47,783 nt of DNA from Verrucomicrobiales bacterium (GTDB taxonomy: Bacteria > Verrucomicrobiota > Verrucomicrobiia > Limisphaerales > UBA9464). The notes under the pieces are model-generated. The model worked only from the letters and a program-made list of their open reading frames with translations, did no database searches and was not told the DNA's origin. The DNA lies in contig JAIXUV010000010.1 of NCBI GenBank assembly GCA_027483345.1, positions 1-47,783 of the forward strand, written 5' to 3'. Positions 19,918-29,775 of the stretch are shown here, piece by piece; position 1 is the first letter of the stretch; every line of letters starts with the position of its first letter. Position numbers and translations under genes: made by a program.

Positions 19918-22278
19918 TCAGGCCATCGCCCGGGCGATCGAGTTCCACCAGGCGTCGTGCAGTTCCGCGACCTTCGCGGAGGACTCGCCGGTGGCCGTCT
20001 TGAGCACCAGGGCTTCGCCGCCCACGGTGCCGATGCGTCGGGCGGGGACGCCCATGAGGCGGGCCTGCTTTAGCACGCGGCCGGCGTCGATCTCGGCCAC
20101 GGAGAGCACCACGCGGTTCTGGGTCTCGCCGAAGAGCAGGGCGTCCAGGCGGCAGGCCGGGACCGCGGCGTCGGGCGAGGTGAGGTCGACGGTGGCGCCG
20201 AGGAACGCGTGGGTTTCTCGGGCCTTCTGTCGGCCGAAGCAGGACTCGGCGAGTGCCACGGCCAGGCCGCCGTCGCTGCAGTCGTGCGCGCTCTTGACCA
20301 CGCCTTCCCGGATCAGGCCGAGCAGCGTGGCGTGCAGCACCTTCGCCGCCTCGAGGTCCACGCGGGGAGGGAGGCCGTTCTTCACCCCGTGCAGCACCTT
20401 GAGCGCCGCGCTGCCGCCGAGGCCCTGGAGCGGATCCGCGGTGTCCACGGGCTCGCCGAGCAGGAGGATCGCGTCGCCGGCGTCCTTGAACCACTGGGTC
20501 GTGATGTGCTCGGGCTTCTCGATGACGCCGACCACGGCGACCGTGGGTGTGGGGTCGATGGCGCCGAGGGCGCCCCGCTGGTTGTAGAGGGAGACGTTGC
20601 CGCCGGTGACCGGCGCATTGAACGCGCGGCATCCCTCGGCGAGTCCGCGCACGGACTCCTTCAGCTGCCAGAAGATCTCCGGGTTGTGCGGGTTGCCGAA
20701 GTTGAGGTTGTCGGTCGAGCCGACGGGCACCGCACCGGAGCAGGCGAGGTTGCGGCAGGCCTCGGCGACGGCGGCCTTCCCGCCTTCGTAGGGGTCCAGG
20801 TAGACGTACCCGCCGTTGCAGTCGACTGTGAACGCCACGTACTTGTCCGGCACCGGGACCGGGGCGAGGAACGGATCCGCCGTGCCGGCCTTCGCGGCGG
20901 CGTACTCGGCCTTGGTGATCGGCAGGCTGTCCGTCTTGATGCGGATCACCGCGGCGTCGCTGCCCGGGCACACGACGGAGCCGTCGCGCACCATGTGGTC
21001 GTACTGTCCGTATACCCAGTTCTTCGAGGCGATGGTGTGGTCGGCGAGCAGCTTCCGGAGGTCGGAGGCCACGCCGACGGTGTCGGCGATGCCGTCGAGG
21101 CGGAAGGCGCGCACGCCGGCCATGTAGGACGCCTCGCGGGCCTCGCGCTGGTAGATCGGGGCCTCGTCGGCGAGCTTCTTGGCGGGGACGTCGACGACGA
21201 CGCGGCCGCCGTGGCGGACGACCATGCGGCCGGTGTCGGTGACCACGCCGATCTCGGACCAGGGGAGGTCCCACTTGTCGAAGACGGCCTTCACCTCGGC
21301 CTCGCGGCCCTTGTGGACGACGATGAGCATGCGCTCCTGCGATTCGGAGAGCATGATCTCGTAGCTGGACATGTTCGGCGCGCGCTGCGGGACCTTGTCC
21401 AACTCGATCTCGATGCCGGTGCCGGCGCGGGCGGCGGTCTCGCAGGTGGAGCAGGTGAGGCCGGCGGCGCCCATGTCCTGCATGCCGGCGACGCACCCGG
21501 TCGCGAGCAGCTCAAGGCAGGCTTCGCAGACCAGCTTCTCCATGAACGGATCGCCGACCTGGACTGCGCCGCGCTGCTGTTCCGCGGATTCCTCGGTGAG
21601 GTCCTGCGAGGCGAAGGCGGCTCCGGCGAGTCCGTCCCGGCCGGTGGCGGGACCGACGTAGAACACCGGATTGCCGACGCCGTGGGCGGCGCCGCGGGTG
21701 ATCTGGTCGTGGCGGAGCACGCCGAGGGCGAAGGCGTTCACCAGCGGGTTGCCTTCGTAGCTCTTGTCGAAGCAGACCTCGCCCGCGACGGTCGGGATGC
21801 CGAAGCAGTTGCCGTAGTGGGCGATGCCGCCGACGACCCCGGTGAAGAGCCGGCGGACCTCGGGATTGGAAAGCTCGCCGAACCGCAGGGAGTTCAACGC
21901 CGCCACCGGACGGGCGCCCATGGTGAAGATGTCGCGGATGATGCCGCCGACACCGGTCGCCGCGCCCTGGAACGGTTCCACGGCGCTCGGGTGGTTGTGG
22001 GACTCGATCTTGAAGGCGATGGCCACGCCGTCGCCCACGTCGATGATTCCGGCGTTCTCCTCACCCGCGCCGACGAGGATCTTCTCGCCCTTCGTCGGGA
22101 AGGTCTTCAGGACCGGACGGGTGTTCTTGTAGGAGCAGTGCTCCGACCACATCACCGAGAAGATGCCGAGCTCGGTGTACGTGGGGGTGCGGCCGAGGAT
22201 GTCCAGGATCCGCTGGTATTCGTCGGGCGTGAGATTGTGCTTCGCGACAAGCTCCGGGGTGATCGCAGGTTCGTGCAT
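19918..22278 (-). CDS. purL: Phosphoribosylformylglycinamidine synthase subunit PurL
   Basis: Catalytic ATP-dependent subunit that converts FGAR and ammonia to FGAM in step four of purine synthesis. The 786-residue protein is the small PurL type that works with separate PurS and PurQ; neither is in this window. Family landmarks are the N-terminal [13 protein letters not shown] (the catalytic His lies here), GNVSLYNQ in the second half and the twin AIRS-like halves. The start at 22278 gives the normal N terminus ([14 protein letters not shown]); an in-frame upstream extension to 22341 is not protein-like. The TPR-like membrane protein gene lies 85 bases upstream on the same strand. Confidence 0.97.
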   Translation of the reverse strand: MHEPAITPELVAKHNLTPDEYQRILDILGRTPTYTELGIFSVMWSEHCSYKNTRPVLKTFPTKGEKILVGAGEENAGIIDVGDGVAIAFKIESHNHPSAVEPFQGAATGVGGIIRDIFTMGARPVAALNSLRFGELSNPEVRRLFTGVVGGIAHYGNCFGIPTVAGEVCFDKSYEGNPLVNAFALGVLRHDQITRGAAHGVGNPVFYVGPATGRDGLAGAAFASQDLTEESAEQQRGAVQVGDPFMEKLVCEACLELLATGCVAGMQDMGAAGLTCSTCETAARAGTGIEIELDKVPQRAPNMSSYEIMLSESQERMLIVVHKGREAEVKAVFDKWDLPWSEIGVVTDTGRMVVRHGGRVVVDVPAKKLADEAPIYQREAREASYMAGVRAFRLDGIADTVGVASDLRKLLADHTIASKNWVYGQYDHMVRDGSVVCPGSDAAVIRIKTDSLPITKAEYAAAKAGTADPFLAPVPVPDKYVAFTVDCNGGYVYLDPYEGGKAAVAEACRNLACSGAVPVGSTDNLNFGNPHNPEIFWQLKESVRGLAEGCRAFNAPVTGGNVSLYNQRGALGAIDPTPTVAVVGVIEKPEHITTQWFKDAGDAILLLGEPVDTADPLQGLGGSAALKVLHGVKNGLPPRVDLEAAKVLHATLLGLIREGVVKSAHDCSDGGLAVALAESCFGRQKARETHAFLGATVDLTSPDAAVPACRLDALLFGETQNRVVLSVAEIDAGRVLKQARLMGVPARRIGTVGGEALVLKTATGESSAKVAELHDAWWNSIARAMA

Positions 22279-22363
22279 CGAAGGGACGCACCCTAGCGAA
22301 TCGGACCCCGCCGACAAGCGCGGGGAGGTCCGCCGACCCAATCGAATCCGGCGTCCGGCGGCG

Positions 22364-24217
22364 TCAGAGTCCGTCCAACTTGGCCATGCGGCCGGTCAGC
22401 CACTCCTGCTGGTCCTGGAAAAGGAAGCGCTTCTCGACCTTCTTGGCTTCGGCCAACGCCCGATCGACCTCGCCACGGGCTTCGTAGTACTCGAACCACG
22501 CCAGGCGGGTGAAGGTCTTCTCGGATTCGCTCATTTCCGCGCCGTCGAGGCTTTGGAGGATCGGAAGCGCCTCATCCAGTCGGGCGTTCCGGACCAGGGC
22601 CGAAGCCTGGTTGATCCGGACCGCCGGATTTCGGGAGAACCGGCGGTAGAGTCCTTCCGTGATCTTCAGCGCCTCCTCGGATCGGACGCGTTTGGTCAAC
22701 AGGGCCGCCGCGAAGTTGTTCGCGGCCACCGCGTTCGTGGGCTGCATCAGGTACAGTTGCTCGCTGGACTCGAGGATGATCTCCCCCTGTCGGGCCTCGT
22801 AGGCTGAACGTTGGAGGAAGGCCCAAAACGTGGTGCTGTCCGCGTACCGGGACTGCAGCGACTTCAGCAGCATCGTCGAAGGACCCGGATACCCAAGCCG
22901 CCGCATCTGGGCGGCGGACGAAAAGGCCAGCAGTGGGTCTTGGAAGCTGTTCGTGGCGGCGGCCGCCAGCTGGTCCGCCGCATCGATCGTGCGGTTCCGA
23001 TGGTGGTCGGCCATCCCTTCCAGATACAGCGACCAACCGGCATAGCCCTCTCGAAGTCGGCTTGTCCTGAGTTCCAAGGCGAGCGCCGCCAGTTCATCCC
23101 AGTTCTGGGTCTGGATCAGCAGGTCCGCCAAGGCGGTCCAGATCCCGGGATGGTAGGCGAAGTTCGTGATCTGTTGCCGGGCGAATTCGATGGCGATGTC
23201 GGTCAGGCCCAGACGCTTCCAGGCCAGGATCAACATCTCGGCCTCCGGCGCCGTCTCTGCCGCAACCGTATGCTGACGTGCCAGTTCCACCGCCCGGTCA
23301 TGCTTGCCGGATTGTTCCAGCAGGAGCCAAAAACGCACCTCGTCCTGAACGCGTGCAGCCCGTGTGTCCTGGAGTTGGTTCAGGACCTTGCGATAGCTGG
23401 CGAGGTCCAACTGGGAGTAGTGCAGGGTCAGCGCCAGACGACGCGCGACCAAGGTCCATGGACCGTCCCCGGCTGCCGCAAGGAGCTTCGAACGTCCGGC
23501 GGAAAGCTCCTGGATCGGCCCCCATCCGGCGGCCCATGCCGCGTGGTAAAGCGAAGCGACCGGCCGCTCCGAAAGCACGGCCCGGTTGGTGGACCAGACC
23601 TGGCCGAACGCCTCCATGCGCCCGGTCTCGAAAAGTGCGATCAACTGATTCTCCAACCCCTTCGGTTCCAATGGCTCCGAAGGTTGGTCCAACAACGTCA
23701 GGATCTGCGGATAGAATTCGTAGTGACGGTAGATGTCGCTGGCCAGGGTGAGGTCGGAACGGTTCGTCTGAGTCAGTCGCAGAAGGAACCGGGCTTGGCC
23801 GACGCCCGGTCCAAGGTAGCTACGTTCCGCCTTCGGCAGCGCGACCACCGCCTGAAGGAAGCCACGGATCGCCTCCACGTCCGCCGGATTGTTGCCGATC
23901 GCACTGATCCAAGCCAGAATGGCCTCTTCGTGACGACCTACGGACTCCTCCTTACGGGCATTCCGCTTGAGGTTCCAACCTTGGAGCAGATCCAATCCGC
24001 TGATCCGGATGGTCTCTTCCATATGGGGTGGTGAGGAAATCCACAGCTTCGGCGCCAAGGCCACGGCCGTCAGCAGGAACAGACCGATCATCAAGAGCGC
24101 GAGCCGAAACCGGCGCTCGTAGAAGACCAAGTGCAGCAAGTAGTTCTTCCGCACGATGCGCGGGGCCCTCTGCCTCTTTCTGCGATGGGATGATGGGGAA
24201 GACGGCGTATCGCTCAT
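22364..24217 (-). CDS. Membrane-anchored TPR-like protein
   Basis: A 617-residue protein: a basic, Ser-rich cytoplasmic start, a transmembrane helix at about residues 38-56, and a long helical solenoid of degenerate tetratricopeptide repeats (for example near residues 505-540, [20 protein letters not shown]). No catalytic signature. It shares its plan with the 580-residue protein at 5418-7160. I start at the ATG at 24217 because the segment from there onward is typical of such proteins; the frame is open for 27 further codons upstream, which read as non-protein. It may be in one transcription unit with purL, 85 bases downstream. The gap to the next gene on the right (24218-24421) is AT-richer and probably holds divergent promoters. 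Confidence 0.83.
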   Translation of the reverse strand: MSDTPSSPSSHRRKRQRAPRIVRKNYLLHLVFYERRFRLALLMIGLFLLTAVALAPKLWISSPPHMEETIRISGLDLLQGWNLKRNARKEESVGRHEEAILAWISAIGNNPADVEAIRGFLQAVVALPKAERSYLGPGVGQARFLLRLTQTNRSDLTLASDIYRHYEFYPQILTLLDQPSEPLEPKGLENQLIALFETGRMEAFGQVWSTNRAVLSERPVASLYHAAWAAGWGPIQELSAGRSKLLAAAGDGPWTLVARRLALTLHYSQLDLASYRKVLNQLQDTRAARVQDEVRFWLLLEQSGKHDRAVELARQHTVAAETAPEAEMLILAWKRLGLTDIAIEFARQQITNFAYHPGIWTALADLLIQTQNWDELAALALELRTSRLREGYAGWSLYLEGMADHHRNRTIDAADQLAAAATNSFQDPLLAFSSAAQMRRLGYPGPSTMLLKSLQSRYADSTTFWAFLQRSAYEARQGEIILESSEQLYLMQPTNAVAANNFAAALLTKRVRSEEALKITEGLYRRFSRNPAVRINQASALVRNARLDEALPILQSLDGAEMSESEKTFTRLAWFEYYEARGEVDRALAEAKKVEKRFLFQDQQEWLTGRMAKLDGL

Positions 24218-24421
24218 GACGGTTCCAGATCCGGTCCAAACGCCCGGATTCTCCAAACGATTCCGTCGGTCCCGCCTCGCCCGAAACCGATCGGGCAACG
24301 TGACCGATACCCATCATTGCAAGGTGTACCCAGTGAGAAGTCGATGCCCGATTCGATGTTCTCGGCCGTAAACAACAACACTGAATAGAAGTCCGGCTTT
24401 TGCGTCTGTCCACGCGACGTT

Positions 24422-25090
24422 ATGAAAACGCTCCTGCTGGCGCTGGTCGCCGGCTCTGCGGTCCTCCCGGTCCAAGCGCAACTCTTCGGCCCGGAATCGT
24501 TGGGAGGTGCCGTGTTGGGTGGCATCGCCGGCGGGGTGATCGGGCACAACAACGGACGTCGCACCGCCGAGGGAGCCGCCATCGGCGCCGGGGTCGGCGC
24601 GGTCCTGGGTGCCATCGTCGGCAACGAACGCCGTGCCGAGGCCGGATATCCGACGTCCTACATCGCCGACTCCCCGAATCTTCCCCGCGCGGTCACCGGC
24701 GCGCTGCTGGGTGGGGTTGCCGGCGGCGTGATCGGACACAACAACGGACGCCGTACCGCCGAGGGCATCGCCATTGGCGCCGGCGCCGGCCTGCTGCTGG
24801 GCACGCTCGCGGATCAAGCGGCCCGCCCGGTTCCGCCCCCCGCCCCGGTCGTCTACGCCGCCCCGGGTCCGGTCTTCGTCTCGGCACCGCCGCCCCACTT
24901 CCACGGGCCCCACCACAGGCACTTCGGCCCACCGCCGCCGCCGGTGCGCTGGGTCCGGACGGTTGTCGTCGCCGCCCCGGCAGCCGTCCCGGCGGTTCCG
25001 GACGCGCCGGTGGCCCCCTCCGCCCCGGTCGCCTTTGAACCGTCCGCTGCCGGCTCCTTCGCCCCGGCCAACGCGCTCTTTGGGCGTTGA
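24422..25090 (+). CDS. Glycine-zipper protein with two internal repeats
   Basis: A 222-residue exported protein: a signal peptide (residues 1-19, ending VQAQ), then two ~40-residue glycine-zipper repeats, at about 28-68 and 90-130, both containing GGVIGHNNGRRTAEG. Glycine zippers (GxxxGxxxG-type hydrophobic hairpins) pack in membranes. The C-terminal third is Pro/His/Val-rich (for example HFHGPHHRHFGPPPPPV), suggesting an unfolded periplasmic linker and perhaps metal binding. It is the first gene of a run of five same-strand genes with short gaps (38 bases to the next), so it is probably co-transcribed with the LpoB-like lipoprotein. No specific function is known. Confidence 0.85.
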   Translation: MKTLLLALVAGSAVLPVQAQLFGPESLGGAVLGGIAGGVIGHNNGRRTAEGAAIGAGVGAVLGAIVGNERRAEAGYPTSYIADSPNLPRAVTGALLGGVAGGVIGHNNGRRTAEGIAIGAGAGLLLGTLADQAARPVPPPAPVVYAAPGPVFVSAPPPHFHGPHHRHFGPPPPPVRWVRTVVVAAPAAVPAVPDAPVAPSAPVAFEPSAAGSFAPANALFGR

Positions 25091-25128
25091 CCACACCCCT
25101 TCCGTCCGTTCAGTTCCCGCACCATTTT

Positions 25129-25758
25129 ATGAACCGCAACGCCCTCGCGCGCTCCCTGTCCCTGCTCGCATCCGTGCTTCTCGCCGCCGGTTGCGCCTCC
25201 ACCGGTGTCCGCAACCCCGGCGGCACCGGCGTCACCGTCCTCAAGCCCGAGGAATCCGGCTTCGTCGGCGGCACCGGCGTCGAATCCCAGGACCTCGTCC
25301 AGGTCACCGACAAGATGGCCCGCAGCATCCTCGACACGCCCCAGATCCGGAACGCCGCCGGCACTCCCCGCGTCGTGCTCGATCCCGTGGTCAACGAGAC
25401 CCGGTTCACCCTCAACAAGGACATCTTCCTCACCCGCATCCGCACCGCCCTGAACCGGAACGCCCGCGGCAAGGTGGTCTTCCTCGCCCGCGACCGCATG
25501 CAGACCCTCGAGCGCGAACAGCAGCTCAAGCAGTCCGGTGCCGTCACCAGCTCCTCCGATCCCAACACGGTCGAGTTCAAGGGCGCCGACTTCTTCCTCA
25601 CCGGGAAGCTCCAGGGCATGACCACCCGCACCAGCAAGGGGGTCAGCGACTACGTGCTCTACAGCTTCCAGCTCATCGACGCCCGGACCAGCGACATCCT
25701 CTGGGAGGATTCCGCCGAGGTGAAGAAGCAGGGACTCGAGGACGCCGCCTACCGCTGA
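25129..25758 (+). CDS. LpoB-like penicillin-binding-protein activator lipoprotein
   Basis: A 209-residue lipoprotein with a lipobox (LLAAGC, Cys at residue 23) followed by a low-complexity linker and a folded C-terminal domain. The domain (DKMARSILDTP through LWEDSAEVKKQ) fits the LpoB fold, including the ADFFLTGKL and YSFQLIDARTSDILWED phrases that mark the family. In Gammaproteobacteria LpoB reaches through the peptidoglycan to activate PBP1b; whether this one does so is inference. The next two genes resemble COG3014 and YcfL, which also sit with lpoB in other bacteria. I therefore leave the gene symbol blank. Confidence 0.85.
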   Translation: MNRNALARSLSLLASVLLAAGCASTGVRNPGGTGVTVLKPEESGFVGGTGVESQDLVQVTDKMARSILDTPQIRNAAGTPRVVLDPVVNETRFTLNKDIFLTRIRTALNRNARGKVVFLARDRMQTLEREQQLKQSGAVTSSSDPNTVEFKGADFFLTGKLQGMTTRTSKGVSDYVLYSFQLIDARTSDILWEDSAEVKKQGLEDAAYR

Positions 25759-25807
25759 CCGGGAGCCGGTTCCACGCCTCCGGGCGCCACGTTCCCCTGT
25801 CCAACGC

Positions 25808-27001
25808 ATGACCCCTACTTCGGCCACGGAGCCGTCTCCCGTCGCCCCGTCCTTCGCCGGGCGGTGGTGCTTCCTGCTGCTGCTCCTCGCGCTCGGCGCG
25901 GCCGGCTGTGCCTCGGACGGGGCCGCTTCGGCCCATTCCGCGGCCCCCGGCGGTCCCAAGCCCCCGCAGGCGGTGCCCGCCAAGGACCGCGTCCTCGTGC
26001 AGTACCGGCAGGCGGCGGACGCCATGCGGCAGGGTCGCTTCGCCGACGCCAAGCCGCTGCTCGACGACGCCCTGCTCACGCTGGGCGGACTCTCCGCCGG
26101 GGACCGTTCCGCCCGTCAGGCCCGCAGCCTCTTCCGCGAGGAGTCCCGGAAGAACTTCCGCGGCGAACCCTACGAGCGGGTCATGGCCTACTACTACCGC
26201 GGGATCCTCTACTGGATGGACGGCGAACCGGACAACGCCCGGGCCTGCTTCCGCAGCGCCCAGATCCAGGACGCCGACGCCGAGAAGAACGAGTACCAGG
26301 CGGACTACGTGCTGCTCGACTACCTCGACGGGCTCGTTTCCGCGAAGCTGGCCGGTGACGGTTCGGACGCCTACCGCCGCGCCGCCGCCGCTGCCCGCAT
26401 GGCCGCGCCGCCGGCCTACGATCCGCCCGCCAACATCGTGCTCTTCGCCGAGATGGGCACCGGACCCGCCAAGTACGCGTCCGGCGAGTACCGCCAACAG
26501 CTCCGCTTCCGCCCCGGACAGTCCCGCGCCGTCACCGCGGTGCTCCGCGTGGGACCGCTCGTCCTCCGGGCGCCGGCCTTCGACGACCTCAGCTACCAGG
26601 CGACCACCCGCGGCGGCCGGGTCATGGACCACGTGCTCGCCAACAAGGCGGTGTTCAAGGACACCACCAGCGGGATCGGCGACGCCGCGGTGATCGGCGG
26701 CGCCATCATGGCCACCCAGACCGGACGCAACAGCGCCATGGACGAGGCGGGCCTCGGACTCCTGGCCGCGGGCCTCATCCTCAAGGGAATCAGCGCCGCG
26801 ACCACGCCGACCGCGGACACCCGCACCTGGGACAACCTCCCGAACCTCCTCGCCTTCGGCAGCGGGCGGCTCGCCCCGGGGGACTACACCGGCACCCTCG
26901 AGTTCGCCGACGCCGGCGGCACCGTGGTCAAGGCCCGCCCCGTCCGGTTCACCGTCGCGCCCGGCCGCGACACCGTCCTCTTCGTCAGCGACCGTGACTG
27001 A
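25808..27001 (+). CDS. COG3014-like lipoprotein with TPR-like region
   Basis: A 397-residue protein: a hydrophobic segment and a lipobox (LGAAGC, Cys at about residue 34), then a helical region with TPR character (KPLLDDALLTLGGL, YERVMAYYYRGILYWMDGEPDNARACF), then a Gly/Ala-rich, partly hydrophobic region (near residues 265-325), and a beta-like C terminus. The YERVMAYYYRGILYW phrase is characteristic of the COG3014 family, of unknown function. The gene sits between the LpoB-like and YcfL-like genes, a neighbourhood also seen in Gammaproteobacteria. It begins 49 bases after the preceding gene; a weak start context leaves the exact start slightly uncertain. Confidence 0.82.
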   Translation: MTPTSATEPSPVAPSFAGRWCFLLLLLALGAAGCASDGAASAHSAAPGGPKPPQAVPAKDRVLVQYRQAADAMRQGRFADAKPLLDDALLTLGGLSAGDRSARQARSLFREESRKNFRGEPYERVMAYYYRGILYWMDGEPDNARACFRSAQIQDADAEKNEYQADYVLLDYLDGLVSAKLAGDGSDAYRRAAAAARMAAPPAYDPPANIVLFAEMGTGPAKYASGEYRQQLRFRPGQSRAVTAVLRVGPLVLRAPAFDDLSYQATTRGGRVMDHVLANKAVFKDTTSGIGDAAVIGGAIMATQTGRNSAMDEAGLGLLAAGLILKGISAATTPTADTRTWDNLPNLLAFGSGRLAPGDYTGTLEFADAGGTVVKARPVRFTVAPGRDTVLFVSDRD

Positions 27002-27023
27002 ACTCCGTCTCCGTCCAAAAGCC

Positions 27024-27491
27024 ATGAACCTCCGTCCCGTGTTCCCCATCGCCGCGACCGTCATCCTCGCCCTCGCCAGCGGCTGCGCCCGCACCGGCGA
27101 GAAGATCGGCGGCGCCTCACGCGCCATTTCGACCGGCCAGGCCGGTGGCGCCTATCCCGCCCGCAACGCCGGCAAGTACGACACCGAGAACCGCGAGCGC
27201 TTCGTTACCATGAACTTCCGCGCCCAGCGCAGCGTCACGGCCAGCGGACTGATGTCCCGGCCGCTCGAGGACGGCCGCCTCGAGGTCGCCGCCAACCTGC
27301 GCAACCGCCTCAACCGCCGCATCGAGGTCCAGGTCCAATGCGTGTTCAAGGAACTCGAAGGGTTCTCTTCCGGCGACGAGACCCCGTGGCAGACGCTCAT
27401 CCTCACCGAGAACGGCCAGGAGTCCGTCCGCTTCGTCTCCATGAACGACAAGGCGAAGGACTTCACCATCCGCGTCCGCGAAGCCCGTTGA
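27024..27491 (+). CDS. YcfL-like (DUF1425) lipoprotein
   Basis: A 155-residue lipoprotein with a lipobox (LASGC, Cys at residue 21), a short Gly-rich linker and a beta-sandwich-like domain. The domain text VAANLRNRLNRRIEVQVQC and WQTLILTENGQESVRFVS matches the DUF1425/YcfL pattern of periplasmic lipoproteins found beside lpoB. Its role is unknown. The start at 27024 puts the signal peptide at the N terminus; an in-frame GTG at 26994 would overlap the preceding gene by eight bases and add ten charged residues, which is unlikely. It is the fourth of five genes in this run. Confidence 0.82.
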   Translation: MNLRPVFPIAATVILALASGCARTGEKIGGASRAISTGQAGGAYPARNAGKYDTENRERFVTMNFRAQRSVTASGLMSRPLEDGRLEVAANLRNRLNRRIEVQVQCVFKELEGFSSGDETPWQTLILTENGQESVRFVSMNDKAKDFTIRVREAR

Positions 27492-27535
27492 ACGGTCGTC
27501 ACCGGCGCCGTCGGCGCCAGCATCAGGATCCCGCC

Positions 27536-28507
27536 ATGAACACCGTCTTTCGTCTCCTCACTGCCGGCCTCGCCGTCGCCCTGGCCACCGCCCACGCCGC
27601 GGATCCGGTGCCACCTCCGCCTCCGGCCGTGCCGGCCGGCTCCCCCCCGATCATCGCCGTGCCGACCGGCGACCCCCGTCCCACCTACGAACAGCGCCCG
27701 ATCCAGGGACGCGCCCCGCTGGTCTCCCCGGAACAGGCCCGCACCGTCGTCAACCGCTTCAAGGCAGGCTACCCCAAGCTCGGCGGCCCGCGCATGGTCC
27801 TGTTCGTGAACCGCGATCTCGTCGACGAATCCGGCGGGCTCCGTCTCACCGGCCGTCGCGAATCCACCGAGTCGCTCCGGTCCGACCTCCATCCCACCGG
27901 CGCCAATCCCGCCGTCGGAGGCCCCCTCGGACAGAACGTCACCGTGGTCGGCAACCTCTCCGGCGTCGGCACCTCGCCCGTCCAACCGCTCCGCGGCACC
28001 CAGGACCGCGTCACCGGCGAGAACGCCTACACCAACTCGCCCCGCCCGCAGGTCCCCCTCAACGACCGCCAGACGGTCCGCGACATCGAGCGTCTTCTCG
28101 GCCGTCCCCTCCGCATGGGCGGAGCCAAGCTCGCCGACCAGCGGGTCGCCGCCCAGCTCCTCGCCGACCGGCCGGTCCAGGAGTTCCTCGGCACAACCGG
28201 TTCCCCCGCCTCCGCCAAGGACCGTGAGGCCTTGCAGAAGATCGCCGACGTCGTCGTCGAGGTGCTGATCTCCTCCCGCAACATCACCGTGCCGGCCGTC
28301 TCCGGCGACCAGACCTACTCCGCCCCCGACGTCCAGATCACCGCCATCCGCCTCGATTCCGCCCAGATCCTAGGGCAGGCCTCGTCGCGCGACATCCTCG
28401 GACCCGACCGCTTCGCCGGCCGCCTGCTGCGGAACTACGACATCAACGAGATCACCGAAGCCGTCGGCCTGGCGTTGATGGAGGACATGATGCAAGGGGT
28501 GGAGTGA
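27536..28507 (+). CDS. Secreted protein of the LpoB-type cluster, function unknown
   Basis: A 323-residue exported protein with a signal peptide (residues 1-21, ending AHAA), a Pro-rich linker, and a C-terminal domain from about residue 170. The segment IADVVVEVLISSRNITVP through VQITAIRLDSAQILGQASS has the strand/helix pattern of LpoB- or CsgG-like folds, which is suggestive only. AGGATC lies at suitable spacing before the ATG at 27536. It is the last of the five-gene run and ends 65 bases before the next gene. I could not name the family. Confidence 0.82.
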   Translation: MNTVFRLLTAGLAVALATAHAADPVPPPPPAVPAGSPPIIAVPTGDPRPTYEQRPIQGRAPLVSPEQARTVVNRFKAGYPKLGGPRMVLFVNRDLVDESGGLRLTGRRESTESLRSDLHPTGANPAVGGPLGQNVTVVGNLSGVGTSPVQPLRGTQDRVTGENAYTNSPRPQVPLNDRQTVRDIERLLGRPLRMGGAKLADQRVAAQLLADRPVQEFLGTTGSPASAKDREALQKIADVVVEVLISSRNITVPAVSGDQTYSAPDVQITAIRLDSAQILGQASSRDILGPDRFAGRLLRNYDINEITEAVGLALMEDMMQGVE

Positions 28508-28571
28508 CTCTCCCCCGGCGTGGGCCGGCTCGGCGCTCGACGGACCCGTGGTACCCGCTAGGTTGACCGGA

Positions 28572-29636
28572 ATGACACCGCCACCGGTCCCTTCACCGGA
28601 CGTCCCGTTGCCGCCGCGGCCCCCGGCGCAACGATTTTCACGTCTGGCGGTGGTCGCATTCGTCTTCGCCCTGCTGGCATTCCCTGCGGGACTGGTCGCC
28701 GTACTTCGGATCATCGGCTCCATTTTCGAGAATCCGGGTCCCGAGGCGGGGCCTTGGTTCGTCGCGCTGCTCATCTCGACGATCCTCGGATTCGTCGCCG
28801 CACTGCTCGGCTCCATCCCGATGGTCCGCATGCGGGGCAGGACCCCGGAACTGCGCGGCCGCGGCCTCGCCCTCTTCGCGGTGCAGGGGCCACGGGCCCT
28901 GGTCCTCGGCGCCGGCCTCGCCTTCGGCACGATCTGGCTGGGCGGCCAGATCCGCATGGCCCACGGGCCGGCCGTGGAGGAGGAGCGGATCGTGCGGACC
29001 CTGTGGTTGGTCTCGGCCGTCCTGGTGCTCTGGTACGTCGCCGCCGGCATCCGCCGGATCCGTGGCGAACTGCGCAGCCGGACCCGGGCCTGGCTCCTCT
29101 ACTCCTTCGGTGTGGTCCTGCACCTCGCCTTGATGGTGGGATTGCCCTTTTCCCTGGTGGGTGCGTTCATGGCCCTGCATCCCGACCAGTTCGGCGTGGG
29201 TCAGGAACGGCACATGCCCCAACAGCCGGTGTTCGCCGGATCCTACGCCTTCCGTGAGCTCTGGTTCGACCAACCGGCCCGATCTTCCGCCCGGATGACC
29301 CTCCGCAAGTGGGAGAAGGGGCGGGCGGAGGAACTGGGTTCCTTGACCCTGACCGGGACGAACCGCATCCGCTGGGTGCTCACCGAACCGGGTCCCGCGG
29401 GCGCCCACACCGTGACCTGGGAGGTGGTCTCCGGCGCGAAGGAACGCGGCTCCGAATCCATCGAGGTCCCCACGGAGGTGACGCTGGTTCCGAACGACCT
29501 GCGCACCGCGTTGACCCTGCCGTCGCGGGGTACGACCAACTACTGGCTCTTCGTTCCGCTGGGTCCGGCCGGCCCCTTGGCGCCCGAGGCCAAGCCCGAC
29601 TCCGCCATCGAGCTCGTCCTCGAACCGGCCCGCTGA
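28572..29636 (+). CDS. Multi-pass membrane protein, function unknown
   Basis: A 354-residue protein with a Pro-rich cytoplasmic start, about five predicted transmembrane helices within residues 20-205 (for example FVALLISTILGFVAALLGSI and LWLVSAVLVLWYVAAG), and a soluble C-terminal beta-rich domain of about 140 residues (for example SIEVPTEVTLVPNDLRTAL). No enzyme signature. The start at 28572 is the ATG after a GGTTGACCGG leader; the in-frame GTG at 28548 is an alternative. It is 64 bases downstream of the five-gene cluster on the same strand and could be read from it, but nothing in the sequence shows a functional link. Confidence 0.82.
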   Translation: MTPPPVPSPDVPLPPRPPAQRFSRLAVVAFVFALLAFPAGLVAVLRIIGSIFENPGPEAGPWFVALLISTILGFVAALLGSIPMVRMRGRTPELRGRGLALFAVQGPRALVLGAGLAFGTIWLGGQIRMAHGPAVEEERIVRTLWLVSAVLVLWYVAAGIRRIRGELRSRTRAWLLYSFGVVLHLALMVGLPFSLVGAFMALHPDQFGVGQERHMPQQPVFAGSYAFRELWFDQPARSSARMTLRKWEKGRAEELGSLTLTGTNRIRWVLTEPGPAGAHTVTWEVVSGAKERGSESIEVPTEVTLVPNDLRTALTLPSRGTTNYWLFVPLGPAGPLAPEAKPDSAIELVLEPAR

Positions 29637-29775
29637 GGCGACCGTTCGGCAGCCTTCGTCGCCGGAGACCAACTCCACCCCGCGCCGAACGGCCAAGAAA
29701 CGGCGTGAATTGGGCGTCCTCCGTTCTGGTCAAGCGGGACCGGATGTTCCTAGCTTGATCCGCTTCCTCCAGCCC

